Below are positions 21,440 through 31,893 of a DNA stretch of 64,000 bases, one piece after another. Each line of letters opens with the position of its first letter. Positions within the stretch are counted from its first letter, which is position 1. Origin of the DNA: Agarophyton chilense (taxonomy: Eukaryota > Rhodophyta > Florideophyceae > Gracilariales > Gracilariaceae); NCBI GenBank assembly GCA_030374765.1, contig JARGXX010000105.1, forward strand, positions 868,001-932,000, in the 5' to 3' direction. A program made the translations under genes and the position numbers. The notes under the pieces are model-generated. The model did no database searches. It was not told the DNA's origin and was given only the letters and a program-made list of their open reading frames with translations.

Positions 21440-24400
21440 TTATGGGTGCCACCCAGTGGTGGTGTTGGAGAAGTAGGGCTTGGCAGTTGGGTCTCGGTAG
21501 AATCTGTTGAGGTAAAATCGATGGAAGCGCCAGTGCAATCGAGGGGTGAAGGGGGGTGCGGGGTATTTTTGGCGAAGTACATGAACGGGGCCGAGAATGG
21601 AAGAGGATGGTACGAGGCCGAACCAGGGGGAGACGTTGTCGGAGTTGGAAGTGTTTGAGATAGGAAGGGGGTGGGCGGTGTGGTTTTGTTCGTCGTCTGT
21701 TGCCCATCGGAGGCAGATGCAATTGAGAGAGACATCGACTTGATCCTGGGGTGGAACGAGTTCGAGGAACTGAACGAAGGCGAACTCGTTATGAGTGGAA
21801 GGGGAAGAAGGGGTGGTGAAGCGAAGAAGAGAGTTGAGCTTGCAGACCCAGGCGGTGGGAGTGGGGTTGGAGAAGCTGGAACCGGCAACGAGGATGTGGG
21901 AGAACTTTGGGGTTTTAGAGGGACCGAAGGAGGGAGCAGCGAAGATACGTTGAATGAGTGGGAGAGGGGGATCTTTGACGGCGAGCTCGTTTCGATCGGC
22001 GATGTAGTCGTCTAGGGTTGGGGTGAAGCCGCCGACGACGTATGCGGAATTGACGAATGTGAGACGGGTTTGGCGGAGAGTGGGGGAGTCCTGGTTGAGA
22101 GCTAGTGTTTCGAGTGTGAGTGTGACGAAGGAGGGGAGTGCGAGGGTTCCAATCTGTGAGATGATGGCGATAGTGTCTGGGGAGAAGAGGTCCTGAAGGG
22201 AAGAGATTGTTGAGTGGGGGTTTGCTCGAAGGAATTTGTGAGCGGTGATGAGATCGGAAAAGGAGGTGTGCTTGCCATCACGGACGAAACCTGGTTTGCG
22301 GGCTTGGAAGGGAGGAGGAGGGGCATGGGAGGATGAGGTGACGGAAGGATCAGCGGAGAGAGAAATCCAATTGTTGACGGCATCGGAGCGTTCGATGGCA
22401 CGGATGGTTTCGTTGTGCGCGGTGGGTCTGCGCTTGGAGGTTCGGGAGTAATGTGCTTTGAAGAGGGTATGGGCTTGTTCGAAGATGCCTGCATCGTTGA
22501 AGTGGAGACCCCCAAAGCGTCGAATGTCGTCTACGATGTGATCGAGGAGGTGGAATTTGAGGGTGCCAAGGTTGGAGGTATGGTATGGACCGAGAACATC
22601 GACAGCTCTGTGCTTGAAGGAATGGATTTGGGAGGCGAGTTTGGCAAGACGAGAAGTGGTCCATTCGGGGACGGAGTTGTAGCACATGGAGGTGAGGAGG
22701 AGGTCTGTGTACTTGGAGAAGACGGTTGTGATGGGAGCGGAATTGGCTTCGTCACAGCAGCGGTCGAAGAAGGCGCCGATGAAGGGGAAGACCATGTCGA
22801 GGGCGCGGTAGTCTTTTGCTTCTAGCATGCCGCGGACGCCGTCAGTTGTGAAGAAGCCGTTGAGGGACTGCCCGCTTTCGGAAGTAGAGAAGTCGATGTG
22901 GAGGCCGGTAGCTGGGGAATGATTTTCGATGGCGGTGAGGATGAAGTTGGAGTGCTTGAGGATGGAGGTGCGGACGGAGTGGAAGGAACGGCGGGAGTTT
23001 GTGGAGCTGATGGTGGTGAAGAGGTGTTCTGATCTGAGACGTTCGATGGCGGCGAGCTTGATGAGTTTGGAAACGCCGAGGTGGAAGTTGTGGAGGGGTT
23101 CGAAGGGGAAGATGTTGTATGGGGTGAGGAGGGGGGTGATGTTGAAAAGGGGGTAAGACTCGAAGAGGGAGGGGTATTTTGCGAGGGAGAGGGAGTGGAG
23201 TGCTTGGAGAGCTTGTTCCTTGAAGTTGCGCGAGACTCTTGGCTTGCGGGCGAGGAGAGCTGCTTCGGAGTCCTTGAGGAGGGAGAAGTGTTTGTTGCGG
23301 GCTGCAAGGGTGAGGGGAAGAGATCGAGGGGGATGGGCGTGAGAGTGTTGGTGGAGTTGTGAGCGAGGGACAGAGCATCTGTGGCAGGGGTGCTGGGGGC
23401 GGGTGCCGTGGGAGATGGCGAGAATATCCTTTGCCTCGGGAATGTCTGCGCAGTAGCTGGCGATGATGGGGTGGCATTGACGAAGAACGCCGTCTGCGTC
23501 GCGGAAGGGGAAACCGGGGAGGGCGGAAGAGAAGAGAGGTTGAAGGAGGGAGGAGATGGTCTGCTGTATGAGTTCCATTTTTGTTTGGCGGGGGATGGAG
23601 GAGGAATGAGTGATGATATCTGCATCTGGAGAAGGAGTGATTGGGGTGAAGGAGGTGGGAAGATAGCCGAGGAGTGTGAGATTGTCGGAGATGCATTTGC
23701 GGCGAAAGGAGTCGGAGAAGTTGAGAAGGGTGATGTGGAGGGGGTAGGAGGTGATGGAAGAAGATTTGAGAGAGGTAGAGGACTTGTCGGAGTAGATTTG
23801 GACGAGGCCGATGAAGGAGTCGATACCGGTGGAGTGAGGGAGATGCCAGACGATGTTATCTTTTGTGGACTGCATGATGGCGGTCTTGAGTGCGGGGACG
23901 ACTTTTGAGCCGAGGGTGGCTGCCATGGGGTGTGCGAAGGCGGGGGAGCCGGAGGCGGATGTTTGGGAGATGGGGTGGAAAAGGTGTTCTTGAAGTGTGC
24001 GAGGGCGAGCTGTTGTTTGAGGACATGGATTGCGTCTTTCTGGAAGAGGGTTGCGGAGAAGCGTTTGTGGGGATCGAAGATGGTGGAGGGGGCGAAACCA
24101 ATGGACCTGATTCTCTGGTGGAAGAGGTCTGCCTGGAGCTCGAGGCATTGCTTTGCGGAGGAGACTGAGTTCTGGAATGTTGATTCGGAGAAGTGGGGAT
24201 CATTAAGGAGAGTGATGAGTTCGTCAGCCTTTCGTTGTCCAAGCTTGGAGGCGATGGAGGAGATGTAGAGGACCATTTTCTCCAGGTGGGGGTTTTCGAG
24301 GGGGGGAGTGGAAGGAGGGAGGGGGGAGAGAGCGAGAGAGGAGGGGGAACCGAGAGGGGCAGTGGCGACGTGGATGGCGTCCTGGGTGTGGAGGGAGAGA

Positions 24401-24661
24401 GAGGGCTGGTATTGGAGGTAGGAGTCATGGTGTGCAAGAGGGACGTTGTCGGAAAGGCGATGTGAGTGAGGAGGATGAGGGGGGAGTTTGTGAGGTGGAA
24501 TTGTGGCGTTTTGTGCGGGGGGGGAAGTTGGGTTCATTTCCGCCAGGGGAGACGAAGCGCTTGTTGGCGGAGAGGCGATGAGGGCACCTTCTCTGGTGCC
24601 GCTGGAGGGCGGGGATTTCTCTGGCGAAGAAGGAGCAACCGTTGAAGCAGCAGGAAGGCAT
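21440..24661 (-). pseudogene. Plavaka-family transposase with N-terminal zinc finger, frameshifted
   Basis: Cut-and-paste transposase of the 18-kb element. From ATG at 24,661 comes a C2H2-type finger (CCFNGCSF...LQRHQRRCPH). A second frame carries LGQRKADELITLLNDPHF and LFHQRIRSIGF. From about 23,985 a third frame carries the long core to 21,440. The core shows the Plavaka signature blocks in order: SYPLHITLLNFSDSFRRKC then LLGYLP; SYCADIPEAKDI then CHRCSVP (metal-binding Cys pair); FEPLHNFHLGVSKLI; and KFHLLDHIVDDIRRFGGLHF followed by a His/Arg-rich region. Two frame changes, near 24,440 and 23,985, may be indels (a TTTT run sits at the second) or unrecognised introns. The C-terminal part (about 300 residues) has no recognised domain. 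Family assignment rests on motif order, not on a search. Confidence 0.75.
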
Positions 24662-25145
24662 GGTGGGTGGAGGAGAGGTAGTGGGAAAGAAGTTGGTAGG
24701 GGGCGTAGACGGAGAGAGAGTATGGCGCACACAGGGCACGTGAAAGGGGAGGGCGGTCGAGAATAATATAGAATGCAAGGCACATGAGGTCTGCCAGGTC
24801 TGGCTGCGATTCTATTGCGATTGATATGGATGGTACTAAATGTTCAATTTCTATTTTGAGGTCCATTTTGGGACCGGTTGTTTGTACTAATCTGTCAATC
24901 TAGAGCGCACAATGATTGAATCTGCTCCTGCACCACTTCTCTACTTTTACCTTTAAACTGCGGCGACAGAAAGATTCACGCTAGTTTTACCTCCATCAAA
25001 ACTATAAAAACTGCAGATATGTGCTAGTTTTCCTTCCTATACAAACTAGCACTAATGAACGAATGAAAATATTTTCGGAAATTAACACCTCCAAATTTGG
25101 ATAAATTCACGGGTTTTTCGGTCATTTCAATTCGTCCTTTTTTGA
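24662..25145. other. Right subterminal region of the transposon
   Basis: This is non-coding. It contains several GCTAGTT-type motifs in both orientations (about 24,982, 25,021, 25,046) and TTAAACTGC at 24,953, the inverse of the GCAGTTTAA near the left end. These look like subterminal transposase-binding repeats. The transposase promoter should lie in the leftmost part. Confidence 0.45.
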
Positions 25146-25170
25146 CCACTGAACTAGCATTCCGAGAACA
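25146..25170 (-). repeat. Right terminal inverted repeat of the 18-kb transposon
   Basis: Read inward on the minus strand it starts TGTTCTCGGAATGCTAGTTC. Differences from the left end are few. CTG at 25,171-25,173 follows it, matching 7172-7174. Confidence 0.7.
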
Positions 25171-25173
25171 CTG
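25171..25173. repeat. Target-site duplication CTG, right copy
   Basis: It matches 7172-7174. On the minus strand it reads CAG and forms exactly one codon of the retroelement frame that becomes continuous when the transposon is removed. Confidence 0.65.
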
Positions 25174-25195
25174 ACGTGAGAAAAGACTCCCACAT

Positions 25196-27259
25196 TTAGT
25201 GTTTCTGGGCCTCCTCCGCCGGAGGCGGCTGCTCAGGGCGTTGAGAGGGCAACGCCTGGGCATCAGGTGCAGAAGGTACCGCAGAAGCGCTGGGGTGACC
25301 GACCACGTCGGTGACACGGGATTCCGGTGCAGGTACCACCCGAGCTCGGGGAAGCGACACATGACGTGGAAAATCCGTTCGAGAACGGATATACGATGCA
25401 ATCGGAACAGCTGCTTTGTCCTCCGGGGATAGGGCCTCGTAATTGACTACGACTTGTGCCCATTCTCGGAGAGACAACACACATTGTGGAGAAGTATGGC
25501 CTGATTTGTAGCAGAGATGACAGATCAGACCAGAAGCCGGCGTTGGGTGGCGAGGCTCGGCGAACTTCACCGTGGGGCAGGTATCTCTCCAACCAGGACG
25601 CGAAAAGCGGACATTACCACTCTCGTGTGGGACGCGTGGCGCACAGACGTGACCTTTATCCGCATAGAGTAGCGTGTCATCCTCAATCATGTATTGTGAC
25701 TCGTACAAGGTTGAGGGTAACTCCGTTGTCAGGATGGAATAAACGTCGCTATGGGCTAGCTGCACGTTATCATAATCCCTTCGAGAGCCCTGTTCGTCGA
25801 TCATTGAAGCTGACGGGGTACCCCGGTTGTAACATCAACGCTTTTGCGGACCTAACCCTGGATCCAGGAGTGCGTACGCGCAGGGCTTCACCTTCTGCGC
25901 AAGCGAACTGCACTAGTTCCAAATACGTGGATTTAGGTCTATCTTCTCGACGTCGAGCAACAAGAGTCCGGATCGCCGGGTCCAAACCATCGACAAACAT
26001 GGTACAACGCTCTTCAGCGGGGTAAACATTGCCACAGCGGTGGAAGACCTTGTTAAGGCGCGACGAATAATCGGTTTCCGACTCGCCTGGACGTTGGCGA
26101 GTGTCCCGCAGGGCTAGTATACCCTGCTGAATGGCGGAGTTAGTAGCATACGACCTCAGGAGGTATTGAACTGCTTCAGGCCAGCATGTGACCCCTCCTT
26201 CGGAGACGCGTGATGAACCTCTGACAGAGTGATACTGGTCTTCTGCGAGCCCCCGTAAGAAGTACGGTAAGGCTATGTAGGCCGGTCTCTCGTTCATTCC
26301 AAGGATGTCAGCTTCCGCGACAAAGCGTGCCAAGAAATCCAACACCAATATTGGGTCTTCTCCGGAAAACAACTGGTTGCGAAGTGAGAGCTACATTTGC
26401 TTAATGCAGTCCTTCACTCTTCCCGTACCACGGGGTGTACGATCCAAAGAGGAGTCCTCCAAACGGTAGTACCGGTATGATAAGAGCTTCTTAAAGAGCG
26501 AACTGGTCGGTTTCAGCTCCTTCAAATATGTGTGCTTCCTTCCCTTCGTGCGGGCGCGGATCACACCATGGGTGGCTGTTGACCGCTTAGAGCGTGAGGA
26601 ACGCTCACGGCGAACTACTTCCACCGATGAATCGGAAGAGTCGGACTCCGAGGATGAGGAATCCGACGGTTCAGGATCCGTGTTTCTTCGCTTCTTTCGA
26701 GCCTGGCGGTTCTCTTCCTTATTTCCCTTGTGGGATACTGCAACCGGTTCGGCCGGATCATCCCCCGACATTAGGGTTTGTTCCAACGTCTCGAGACTGC
26801 TTCGGACGCGCGAGAACTTGTCCGCGACGTCCTTGACAAAGGCCGAGGTTCCACCAAGGGACTCTAGAATCGAGTTCACATCCGCACAGAGAACACGGAG
26901 AGGTCCTTAGAAAAATCCTGCGTAGCAGTGTCATCCACCTTCTTGCGAAGGGAATCAAACTCCTCTGCAAGCATGACTTGAGCTTCCCGCGTAGAGCGGA
27001 GTTGCTCTTCCACAGCTGCAAAGCTGGGATGGAGAGTGACATCGCTAGCAGGGGATAGCATCTGGGCGGCGGCAGACGCCGGTCCTGCTCCACTTGCTGG
27101 GGGTGTCGAATCAGAGACAGGAGGTCTCGAGGTCCTTCCACCTGGCACGCCAGTCGATCCACCGGTACGAGACCGTGAACGGACCGGTATACGGGATGGT
27201 TGCGATGGTTCCGGTGCCCCGGTTTGACTCCGCGTCTTCGGACGGTCTTTGGACGACAT
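25196..27259 (-). pseudogene. Ty3/gypsy Gag, decayed
   Basis: Four minus-strand pieces form one Gag. The first is an N-terminal basic, Pro/Ser-rich region with a coiled-coil stretch (27,259-26,876). After a frame change comes a segment with an acidic Ser/Asp run and Arg-rich sequence (26,879-26,391). After an in-frame TAG at 26,391-26,393 comes the capsid-like domain (LFSGEDPILVLDFLARFVAE, 26,372-25,770). After another frame change comes a nucleocapsid-like part with a CCHC knuckle (CHLCYKSGHTSPQC), ending at TAA 25,196-25,198. It packages the element's RNA in intact relatives. The stop lies 23 bases before the transposon insertion point; pol resumes on the far side at 7171. Confidence 0.8.
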
Positions 27260-28335
27260 GAGATCCGAATCCGTTACACGTGAGTATCCAAACCCGATCG
27301 GCTAGTGGGGCCAAGAAACTTCTTCAAAGAGGGCAACTGAGATCAACATCAATTTGTGAGTCCTCTTTCCGAAAAATCGTGACTGAGTGTGCCCGACTGA
27401 AACTTCTAAGTCTGGAGACCAGTTTGTAGGACAACGATTAGAGCGGAGACACCACGAAGATGTTCGGGTTCTTCCTCTCTTGAGAGACACGTCTCAGGCG
27501 GAGGAGACGCGTCCCAGTGGAGCACAGAAACAGAGCCACTCTAGAAAGGCACGACGAAGTCGGGTGTAAGACCGAGGCCAATCCGGCGGGATATACCTAG
27601 AGTGTTTAGGTGAGCACGGCACAGTCCGGGGTGTGACCAATCCTAGGCGGAGCGGTATCACGGCGATTGTCGGAAAAGGAGCGAGGAAACACTCGTATGA
27701 GGTGGACGAGCGAGGTGAGTGAGGCGGCCACTCACGAGAGCCAAAACGGAGAACAAGAGGAAAACGGGGGCGAAACCCTATACAAGGGCGAGACTACGAC
27801 AAGTGTCGGCGATTAAATATGAACCCACGGTGGTGGTAGCACTCTGGTCGACAGAGGGGTGGATGAACTAACGTGCAACAGGCGCTCACGCCGTATGCGG
27901 TGAAGACGCGCCGAAGGCGAAAAGTCCAGAGCCAAGACTCACTCCTTGGGATCTCCCAAGAGGGTGTTTACTAGGGAGCAGTGCTCAATTTCCTAAGTAG
28001 TGTGGCGCGCTGCCCCTGACAGTGGGGGCGCCCCCGAAAAATAGACACTGAATAGCGATAGCGTAGCTAAATAAATACTGAAAATTACTAAATAATACTA
28101 ACCATTAGGTAGAATCCGGGCCACGTGTGGCATGCCTCGCACTCGAGCGTCGGTATCCGTGCCGTCCAAGTGTTCCACCAGTGTGCACCTTCGGTCCTAA
28201 CTGCCGCCGGCACGCAATAGCGGTATAGCTTGTCATAGACCAAGCTAGTCCTCAATCGAGCGAAATCTCTAAGTCCTGGGAAGAAACCCCCTTGAACGGC
28301 ATTTTCCTTCAGGTGTAGCTCAGGAAAAATCAGCG
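27260..28335 (-). other. Leader and probable 5' LTR region of the Ty3/gypsy element
   Basis: No gene is seen. Position (upstream of gag on the minus strand) and low coding potential suggest the leader and 5' LTR. No matching 3' LTR exists in the window, so the limits cannot be set by comparison. A GC-rich palindrome (GGGGGCGCCCCC, 28,024-28,035) lies just beside TGTCAGGGGC, which is a possible LTR start on the minus strand. Confidence 0.3.
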
Positions 28336-29080
28336 TTGGAATTTTTTCTCCCCGAACTCATCGGGAAATTGGCATTGGCGAATCAAAGTATACAGGGCTG
28401 GACAGAGTCGCGCCCTAACCTTCATTTTGGCGTGTGTCCGGAAATCGTTGTATACGGATTGGCATTGGATCTTTTCAAACACGGAGATCCGGATCTGGGG
28501 ATAGGATTGCTGCTGCTGTTTGATGGGTATCTCAGGCTAGGGGATTTTTTGCAGCTAAAAGTATTGGACGTCGCCATGCTGCCGCTAACCGAAAAAGCGA
28601 CCACACTATGGAATGCTCAACAATGCGATAGGAAAACGTGGTCGTAATGAATTTGTCACGATAAGGCCGTATTTTTTGGCGGTTTTGTTAAACAAATTTG
28701 TTAAAAGAAAAAAATTGGCAGAAGCAGAAGTTCTTTTCCCGTATCAACTAGCCCGATTTCGGGCCGGTCTCCGAAGAGCCGTCGAACGTCTAGGGATTCC
28801 GTTCGCGATCACTCCACACATGCTTAGGTACGGCGGGGCGACCACCGATAAGCTTTACGCTCTTCTCGCCGACAAGGATATGAAATGAAGAGGACGTTGG
28901 CAAAGCGATAAGAATTTTAAGGGATATATTGAACCACTCAAATGATACCAAGCGCTCAACGAACTATCCCCGGCCCAACATCAGTCATTTGAAACGATTT
29001 ACACCAGGGCATACACATTTTTAAACGTGCCGCCGCCAGCTTGGGCTGGGAGGTTGGATTATCATGTGGAAACTTAAGCC
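28336..29080 (+). pseudogene. Second tyrosine recombinase relic
   Basis: A first frame (28,336-28,610) includes GYLRLGDFLQLKVLDV, the region of the first catalytic Arg. After a frame change the second frame (28,613-28,885) carries the C-terminal catalytic motif ITPHMLRYGGA (His-x-x-Arg). A stop (TGA) is followed, in the same sense, by RGRWQSDKNFKGYIEP, the conserved Trp and the catalytic-Tyr region. The N-terminal part is missing. It differs in sequence from the relic at 440-1300. Confidence 0.6.
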
Positions 29081-30934
29081 GAAAATCGTTTTTTCGTTTA
29101 AGTCAGTTCGTCAGAATTCGGCACCCAACCTGCAGAATTCTGACACTCGGAATCAGTTTTCTGAAAAAATCATTATAACAGAAAACTTTCTCCTGGGATA
29201 TCAACTTAGAGCTTGGGACCTATATCAGAAAGAAGTTTAGTTTGGATAGTAGTACTGGACTTAGTTGTAGGAATTTAATGGGTTTTGGTCTAGGATTGGT
29301 TTTTGGGGAGTGGGGGTGAGCTGGCTGGGATTTAGTTATTTTTTTGGTTAAGTCGCTCAAATGCCATCGCGTGGTAGTTTTAAACACTATAGCTTCGTAT
29401 TAAAAATTGAAATGTTGTGGTCAAAAAATTATTTTTTACCTTGTCAATAGTAGTTGGTTAAAAAATGCGAAGCGTAATAGTACGAGCGTAGCGAGCTGTC
29501 ATGTAGTCAATGAGAGGAAATGACCGATTAGAGCAGAAAAGGGGGTGATAAACGAACGAGGTAGACAAAATAAAATTAGTCAGTCATGAGTACGTCCCTG
29601 GTTAAAAAAGAATATACACATTCAGAAAATCTAGAAAAAGTTTTAATTAAAAAGCATAAACCGACAAAGTTTTATAAAAAAACAGAAAAAAAGGTAGCCT
29701 AAAAACAAACGGGGCTTGTAGTATTTAGTACGGACACAAGAACATCGATTAACCTAGAGGCGCATCATGTTTTCTACTATGTCTTGAAGAATGCAAGATG
29801 TTTTTTGCAAACAATGGATTCAACGAGGAGCATATAAAAATGAAATTAAAGAGAGTTTAGAGCTCGTATTGTTCACAGAAAAACGAGAAGTGGCTCTTCG
29901 CAAAAGAATCGTTTGAAATAAGTGCACCTGTGATAACAGTTTTTTGAGACTTGCAGAGCATTTATCATATTGCTCTAATTATTAATAGAAATGAGTCAGT
30001 CTGGCGCATGTTTGCTGGTCTCTTGTAGCTAGATCATAGTCCATAACTATTAAAACAACTGAGCAAACCCTGCGCATATTTGCTGGTCTTCTGTACCTAG
30101 ATCATATCTTTTATACTTATGACGGAAAAGCATGTCGTGGAGGAGTTTGTAGGGGATCAAAGTATTGGAGAGAGTCATAATCAGAGCTCTTGGATCTTCG
30201 TGGGAAGGAGAGCGGAGCTCCACAAAAGACCGGGGCTTCGCCTTTTTCTAAGTTCTAGGGCTCTTTTATATTTTGCGTCTCCTGCAAATACGAAAGGACG
30301 CGAGTTTCCGTCGCAGTTGCTCGTCGGCGACATGTCCAGGTTTTTTTGAGAGGTTTTTAATGTAATAATGAATCAAAGTTTCTTATTTTTGCGTTTACTT
30401 CACTTCAAATGATCTTCACAAAAACCCCACGGGGAAGGCTCACGACGAGTCCAAACTCCAAGACTTGGCAACTCCAAAAAAGGTTGGGTTTGGGTTGCTA
30501 AAGTGAAGTTATTTTTAGCTCTCCTCGTTGCAATTACTATCAACATACAACACTTTGAGCTGCAATTTTTGGTGCCTCCCCGGAACCCACGATTATGGGG
30601 CGAAGTATTCGGTTGGCCAGCAGGGCACCAAACAGCAAGGATGGATCGGGAACCACTCCCGAAGGCGCGTGGCACTTCCAAAGCTTGGAATCCAAACACG
30701 ACGCCGAGGACAGAACAGCCGGAGCTGCCTCTTCGTGTCCTACTGCACCTACTAAGGTATCTGGCTGTAACCTACCCGTGCTAAGGATTGCCCTTTAACT
30801 GTCCAGCCGTTTTCTTCATCACTCGGAAAGTTCATCCACGGCTAATTGTCGTCACACTCCTTTGCCCGCTTTTTTTTCTTTTCGCCGCAACGCGTGAGCT
30901 ACGGTAGTGTCCCGTTTCCAATTCGGCGGCCTCC
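29081..30934. other. AT-rich, gene-poor stretch between transposon nest and host genes
   Basis: I see no convincing gene. Much of 29,080-30,130 is AT-rich, decayed-looking sequence. A partial direct repeat lies at 30,004-30,106. Open frames at about 30,503-30,800 in three phases are mutually exclusive and unconvincing. The promoter of the RING-finger gene must lie at the right end. Confidence 0.4.
30004..30106 (+). repeat. Imperfect direct repeat, 35-bp units 68 bp apart
   Basis: GCGCATGTTTGCTGGTCTCT... (30,004-30,038) recurs as GCGCATATTTGCTGGTCTTC... (30,072-30,106), with both copies ending in TAGATCATA. Function is unknown. Confidence 0.75.
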
Positions 30935-31783
30935 ATGCTCTTTCCTACATGGCGCTTGTCCGCCTCTCCAGCGTTGTATCTCATGCACTCTGATTTGCCA
31001 TCATTATCTCGCCAGTCAGAGAGTAACAACCCTGCATGGATTATCGTATGCGTCGTGCTGGCTGCGATGCTGTTCTTGGTGGTCACTATGTTGGTAATTC
31101 GCTTCATTACCCGGGCTCGTCAGAATCCTGCCACTCTCGCTGAGGAAACAGAAAGTGGAATCACCCAGCGCCGTGCCGATCGCGAGCGATTGGTTTTCGC
31201 ATACCTGCCTGCACAAGCACCCGCCATTGTTCGCATGCAGCGCCTCGCAAAAAAGGCCGGTCTTTCCACACAGGAATTGGACTCTGTGGCACCTGTTTCG
31301 GCATATGCGAGAAAAGCCTCTGACTCATCGGACCTCGCATCGAACAAGAGCGGTGATCACGTGTGTGCTGTTTGCTTGGAGGAAATGGTCGACGGTAGCA
31401 AAACGCGGCGTCTTCCTTGCGGCCATTGGTTCGATGCAGAGTACGTTGCGATCGACTATAATGCCTTTAAGCGCCTGAGCGCTCTTGATTTACTAACAGT
31501 TTGTTTCCTTTTGTTCTTGCGTAGTTGTATCAGCGTATGGGCGACCAAAGCCAATCGCTGTCCAGTTTGCAATACTAAAATCATTGATGAAAAAGAGTTG
31601 GAGCGAAGTCGACTCGGATCGCTCGAAACAGCAGACCACAGCACTCGACAAAGCGGAAGACGGAGTCGCGGAGGAAATGCCGCATTCGAGCTAGCAATTG
31701 TGGATGAGCCTAACTTTCTGGCCTCAGTGAGCAATGTGCCCCCCTCTAGAATGCCACCAAACCTAGTCATCGCAAGCCCGTAG
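30935..31783 (+). CDS. Single-pass membrane RING-finger protein (probable E3 ubiquitin ligase), two exons
   Basis: CDS join(30935..31440,31525..31783), about 254 residues. A transmembrane helix (AWIIVCVVLAAMLFLVVTMLVI) is followed by a basic cytosolic segment. Then comes a RING finger starting CAVCLEEM and ending CPVC. Read without splicing, the ring is split by an unnatural insert. The 84-nt intron has GTACGT at its start, TACTAAC at 31,491-31,497 and GTAG at its end. Removing it gives LPCGHWFDADCISVWATK, a standard ring core. The usual fifth ligand (His or Cys) is Asp here (C-G-H-W-F-D), which may weaken or alter zinc binding. The intron is a multiple of three with no stop, so an unspliced message would encode a ring-disrupted protein. 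The family (ATL/RNF-like) is typical of ligases in endomembranes. Confidence 0.7.
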   Translation: MLFPTWRLSASPALYLMHSDLPSLSRQSESNNPAWIIVCVVLAAMLFLVVTMLVIRFITRARQNPATLAEETESGITQRRADRERLVFAYLPAQAPAIVRMQRLAKKAGLSTQELDSVAPVSAYARKASDSSDLASNKSGDHVCAVCLEEMVDGSKTRRLPCGHWFDAEYVAIDYNAFKRLSALDLLTVCFLLFLRSCISVWATKANRCPVCNTKIIDEKELERSRLGSLETADHSTRQSGRRSRGGNAAFELAIVDEPNFLASVSNVPPSRMPPNLVIASP

Positions 31784-31893
31784 TGTCGCAGAAAACTGAA
31801 TTGTCACATAGACATGTATCGTGTAGGTAGATTTATATCCACACCCTTAAAAATCTGTATGTATAGGTGCGACAACAATGTAAACCTTATTTC

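Larger units (their letters stand above)
7175..25170. mobile_element. 18-kb Plavaka-type DNA transposon with epigenetic cargo
   Basis: The ends are an imperfect inverted repeat: TGTTCTCAGAATGCTAG at 7175 against TGTTCTCGGAATGCTAG read inward from 25,170. About 21 of the first 25 bases match. A 3-bp direct duplication flanks the whole. Inside lie one transposase gene and at least seven other genes, on both strands. Subterminal motifs (GCTAGTT, GCAGTTTAA) recur at both ends in inverted orientation, as is common for transposase-binding arrays. The element sits between gag and pol of a Ty3/gypsy copy, so it is the younger insertion. Because the transposase is frameshifted, this copy is probably immobile unless helped in trans. 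Confidence 0.75.

Noticed and set aside
21371..24766. Gly/Glu-rich plus-strand frames opposite the transposase
   Set aside because: They are complements of a Pro/Ser-rich coding strand that has transposase motifs. No family features of their own.
7258..25158. Alternative transposon ends starting GCTAGTTC at 7258 and 25,158
   Set aside because: The match (GCTAGTTC then mostly transitions) is real but shorter. No direct duplication flanks it, and the retroelement frame is not restored. It fits better as a subterminal repeat inside the ends at 7175 and 25,170.
27260..28335. A complete pair of LTRs for the Ty3/gypsy element
   Set aside because: I looked for sequence from this region near the pol end (1-3770) and found none. 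Only one LTR-like region remains, and its limits cannot be fixed.
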